Positions 62,721-64,000 of a stretch of 64,000 nt of DNA are shown here, piece after piece (position 1 is the stretch's first letter; each line of letters starts with the position of its first letter). The notes beneath the pieces are model-generated. The model did no database searches. It had not been told where the DNA came from and was given only the letters and a program-made list of their open reading frames with translations. The position numbers and the translations under genes are program-made. This stretch comes from Panopea generosa. Taxonomy: Eukaryota > Mollusca > Bivalvia > Adapedonta > Hiatellidae. Location: contig CM055902.1 in the NCBI GenBank assembly GCA_029582155.1, forward strand, positions 13,050,041 through 13,114,040, given 5' to 3'.

Positions 62721-62799
62721 TATGTTCTTAACTATAGGATTATCTCCTGATCCGTTACGTAATGTCCATCTGAGTTCCCGATTAACTTTTTTCACCTTT

Positions 62800-63040
62800 T
62801 TATATACTTATTATAAATTTTGCCTTGTTCACGTTAAATGCCATGCCATACAGTAATGTTTTAAATTATTTAAAGAATCTTGTAAGCCCTCTTTTGATAA
62901 AGAATACAGCACAGTGTCGTTAACAAATTAAATCTGCTCCATAGAAATTTCAGCATCTAGACTGCGTTGTAAATGATGCTTAATATCGTTTCGTTTAGAA
63001 AATGGACAAAATATGATGTTCCCTTGTTACATTTTTTTTC
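62800..63040 (-). pseudogene. Reverse-transcriptase fragment of a second non-LTR retrotransposon
   Basis: Minus-strand frames around 63030-62800 give a motif-B-like QGNIIFCPF, then KHHLQRSLDAEISMEQI, and after a stop FVNDTVLYSLSKEGLQDSLN and NLKHYCMAWHLT. This follows the usual order in non-LTR reverse transcriptases, where a [FY]ADD catalytic box (here VND) is followed by a GLQ..LN.L..YC..W.L motif. Stops interrupt it and one catalytic aspartate position is changed, so it is dead. It differs from the 11-17 kb element in this region. Confidence 0.65.
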
Positions 63041-64000
63041 ACTTTTTAAAATGTCGGATAAAGAATTCAAATGCTAAACACACAGTTTTACCTCATTTAG
63101 CATTTATCAGATTAATGTGAACACTTTACCATTTATATCAGATATAAAAACTAGTCTGTTCAATCCATTCATCAGAATTTGTTTATGCCTACAAAATAAT
63201 TACTTTGATATAAATCTGTGAATTCAGGATGTGCATAGCATCCATCGAGTCATAATTGGATTTCAACCCGAACCATGCGTCCGTCGATATGTCATTTTTA
63301 TATGGATTATGTTTTTAATTTATTATATATTACAGCAGTAAACAATTTAGTCATAACTCTTACATTACAAGGAATCCTTGATGTCTCCTCATTTACAAGT
63401 TATAATTTCAGTTGAACAATGAAACATTTCCTTTAAATTATTCCATTATAATATTATGAAACGGACAGTGTTTAGTGTCACTTTAACGTTTGATGTTGCA
63501 ATTATTATTTGTGCAGTAATCAGCCGAGACTTTTGCATACTGTTACATGTCGTTAAATGACATACTTTCATAATTTTAACACATCCCTCATGTTTATGTT
63601 TTTTTCAAGTGTAAAGTTAGATTGTTATAAATAGTATAGAATTGGCCTTTCGGTATATGGTAGCTGCTCGGAAAAGATTTTGTTGTTGAAATAGTTGTCA
63701 GTACTCACGATTACCTCTACGTCTTATTTCATAAATGAAATAAATCCATTTTTTTTGTTCGATACATTTTCAACGATAGTATATAGTATTTTATATAGAC
63801 GATTTGATTGCGTATATATACCTCTGACTTCTAGTTTCGTTTCATCGTCTTTATTTATATTATACTAACCAATAGCTTTTTAATCACATTTCTGTTTGCC
63901 TCTACCAGTATACTATTGAGGTCTCACTACATAGTTAAATGGTGTTCCTTGTTCTAAATAAAAAAAGGTTCAGGATTTCCAAGGTAAAAAAGGTTATATA
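63041..64000. other. Unassigned AT-rich DNA to the window end
   Basis: No supported feature; more of the decayed LINE upstream region may lie here but I could not read it. Confidence 0.45.

Overview
The window is eukaryotic, AT-rich (I judge about one third G+C by eye) and gene-poor. It looks like an animal nuclear genome, most likely a mollusc and probably a bivalve. The grounds are a multi-exon EGF-domain gene with phase-1 introns, several tRNA-derived SINE families with bodies of a kind I associate with molluscs, a two-ORF LINE with a terminal RNase H, a Tc1/mariner relic, a Crypton-derived (DUF3504-type) gene relic and many minisatellites. I cannot name the species. No prokaryotic signals, CRISPR arrays or operons were seen.

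Layout. Positions 1-177 are simple repeat. Positions 3375-8787 (+) hold the 3' end of an EGF-repeat gene: four separate EGF-like exons, all bounded by phase-1 introns, then a last exon whose short hydrophobic C-terminus looks like a GPI-anchor signal. This is the only host gene I can support with intact exons. Positions 10518-17275 are a nested transposon complex. A SINE with about eight tandem tRNA-like heads is split near its 3' end by a full-length, roughly 6 kb LINE on the minus strand, flanked by a perfect 13-bp target-site duplication. The LINE has ORF1 with CCHC knuckles and ORF2 with endonuclease, reverse transcriptase and RNase H, both with several frameshifts. Positions 18869-24190 carry SINEs, a decayed three-part Crypton-derived gene on the minus strand (21400-23298) with a SINE in its first intron, and an internally deleted Tc1/mariner transposase.

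Positions 25546-26045 are a 500-N assembly gap. A 65-bp satellite follows at 26481-29275, exactly 43 units with no net length change, abutting a SINE tail. Positions 29609-64000 have almost no coding potential. They hold microsatellites, a 147-bp palindromic MITE-like element (35076-35222), a diverged duplicated segment at 36760-37640 and 59640-60430, a minisatellite of E-box palindromes (42729-43250), two copies of a 1.7-2.1 kb interspersed repeat (47795-49505 and 52832-54985), a 2.3 kb array of 41-bp units (56502-58775), and a second, unrelated LINE reverse-transcriptase fragment near 62800-63040 (-).

How it fits together. Apart from the EGF gene, the window is shaped by repeat insertion and tandem amplification, with nesting that gives relative ages: SINE before LINE at 11-17 kb, and the Crypton-derived gene before or together with its intronic SINE. 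Most other open frames are read-through of repeats or chance frames in AT-rich DNA and are left out. All domain and family names come from reading motifs by eye; no database search was possible.
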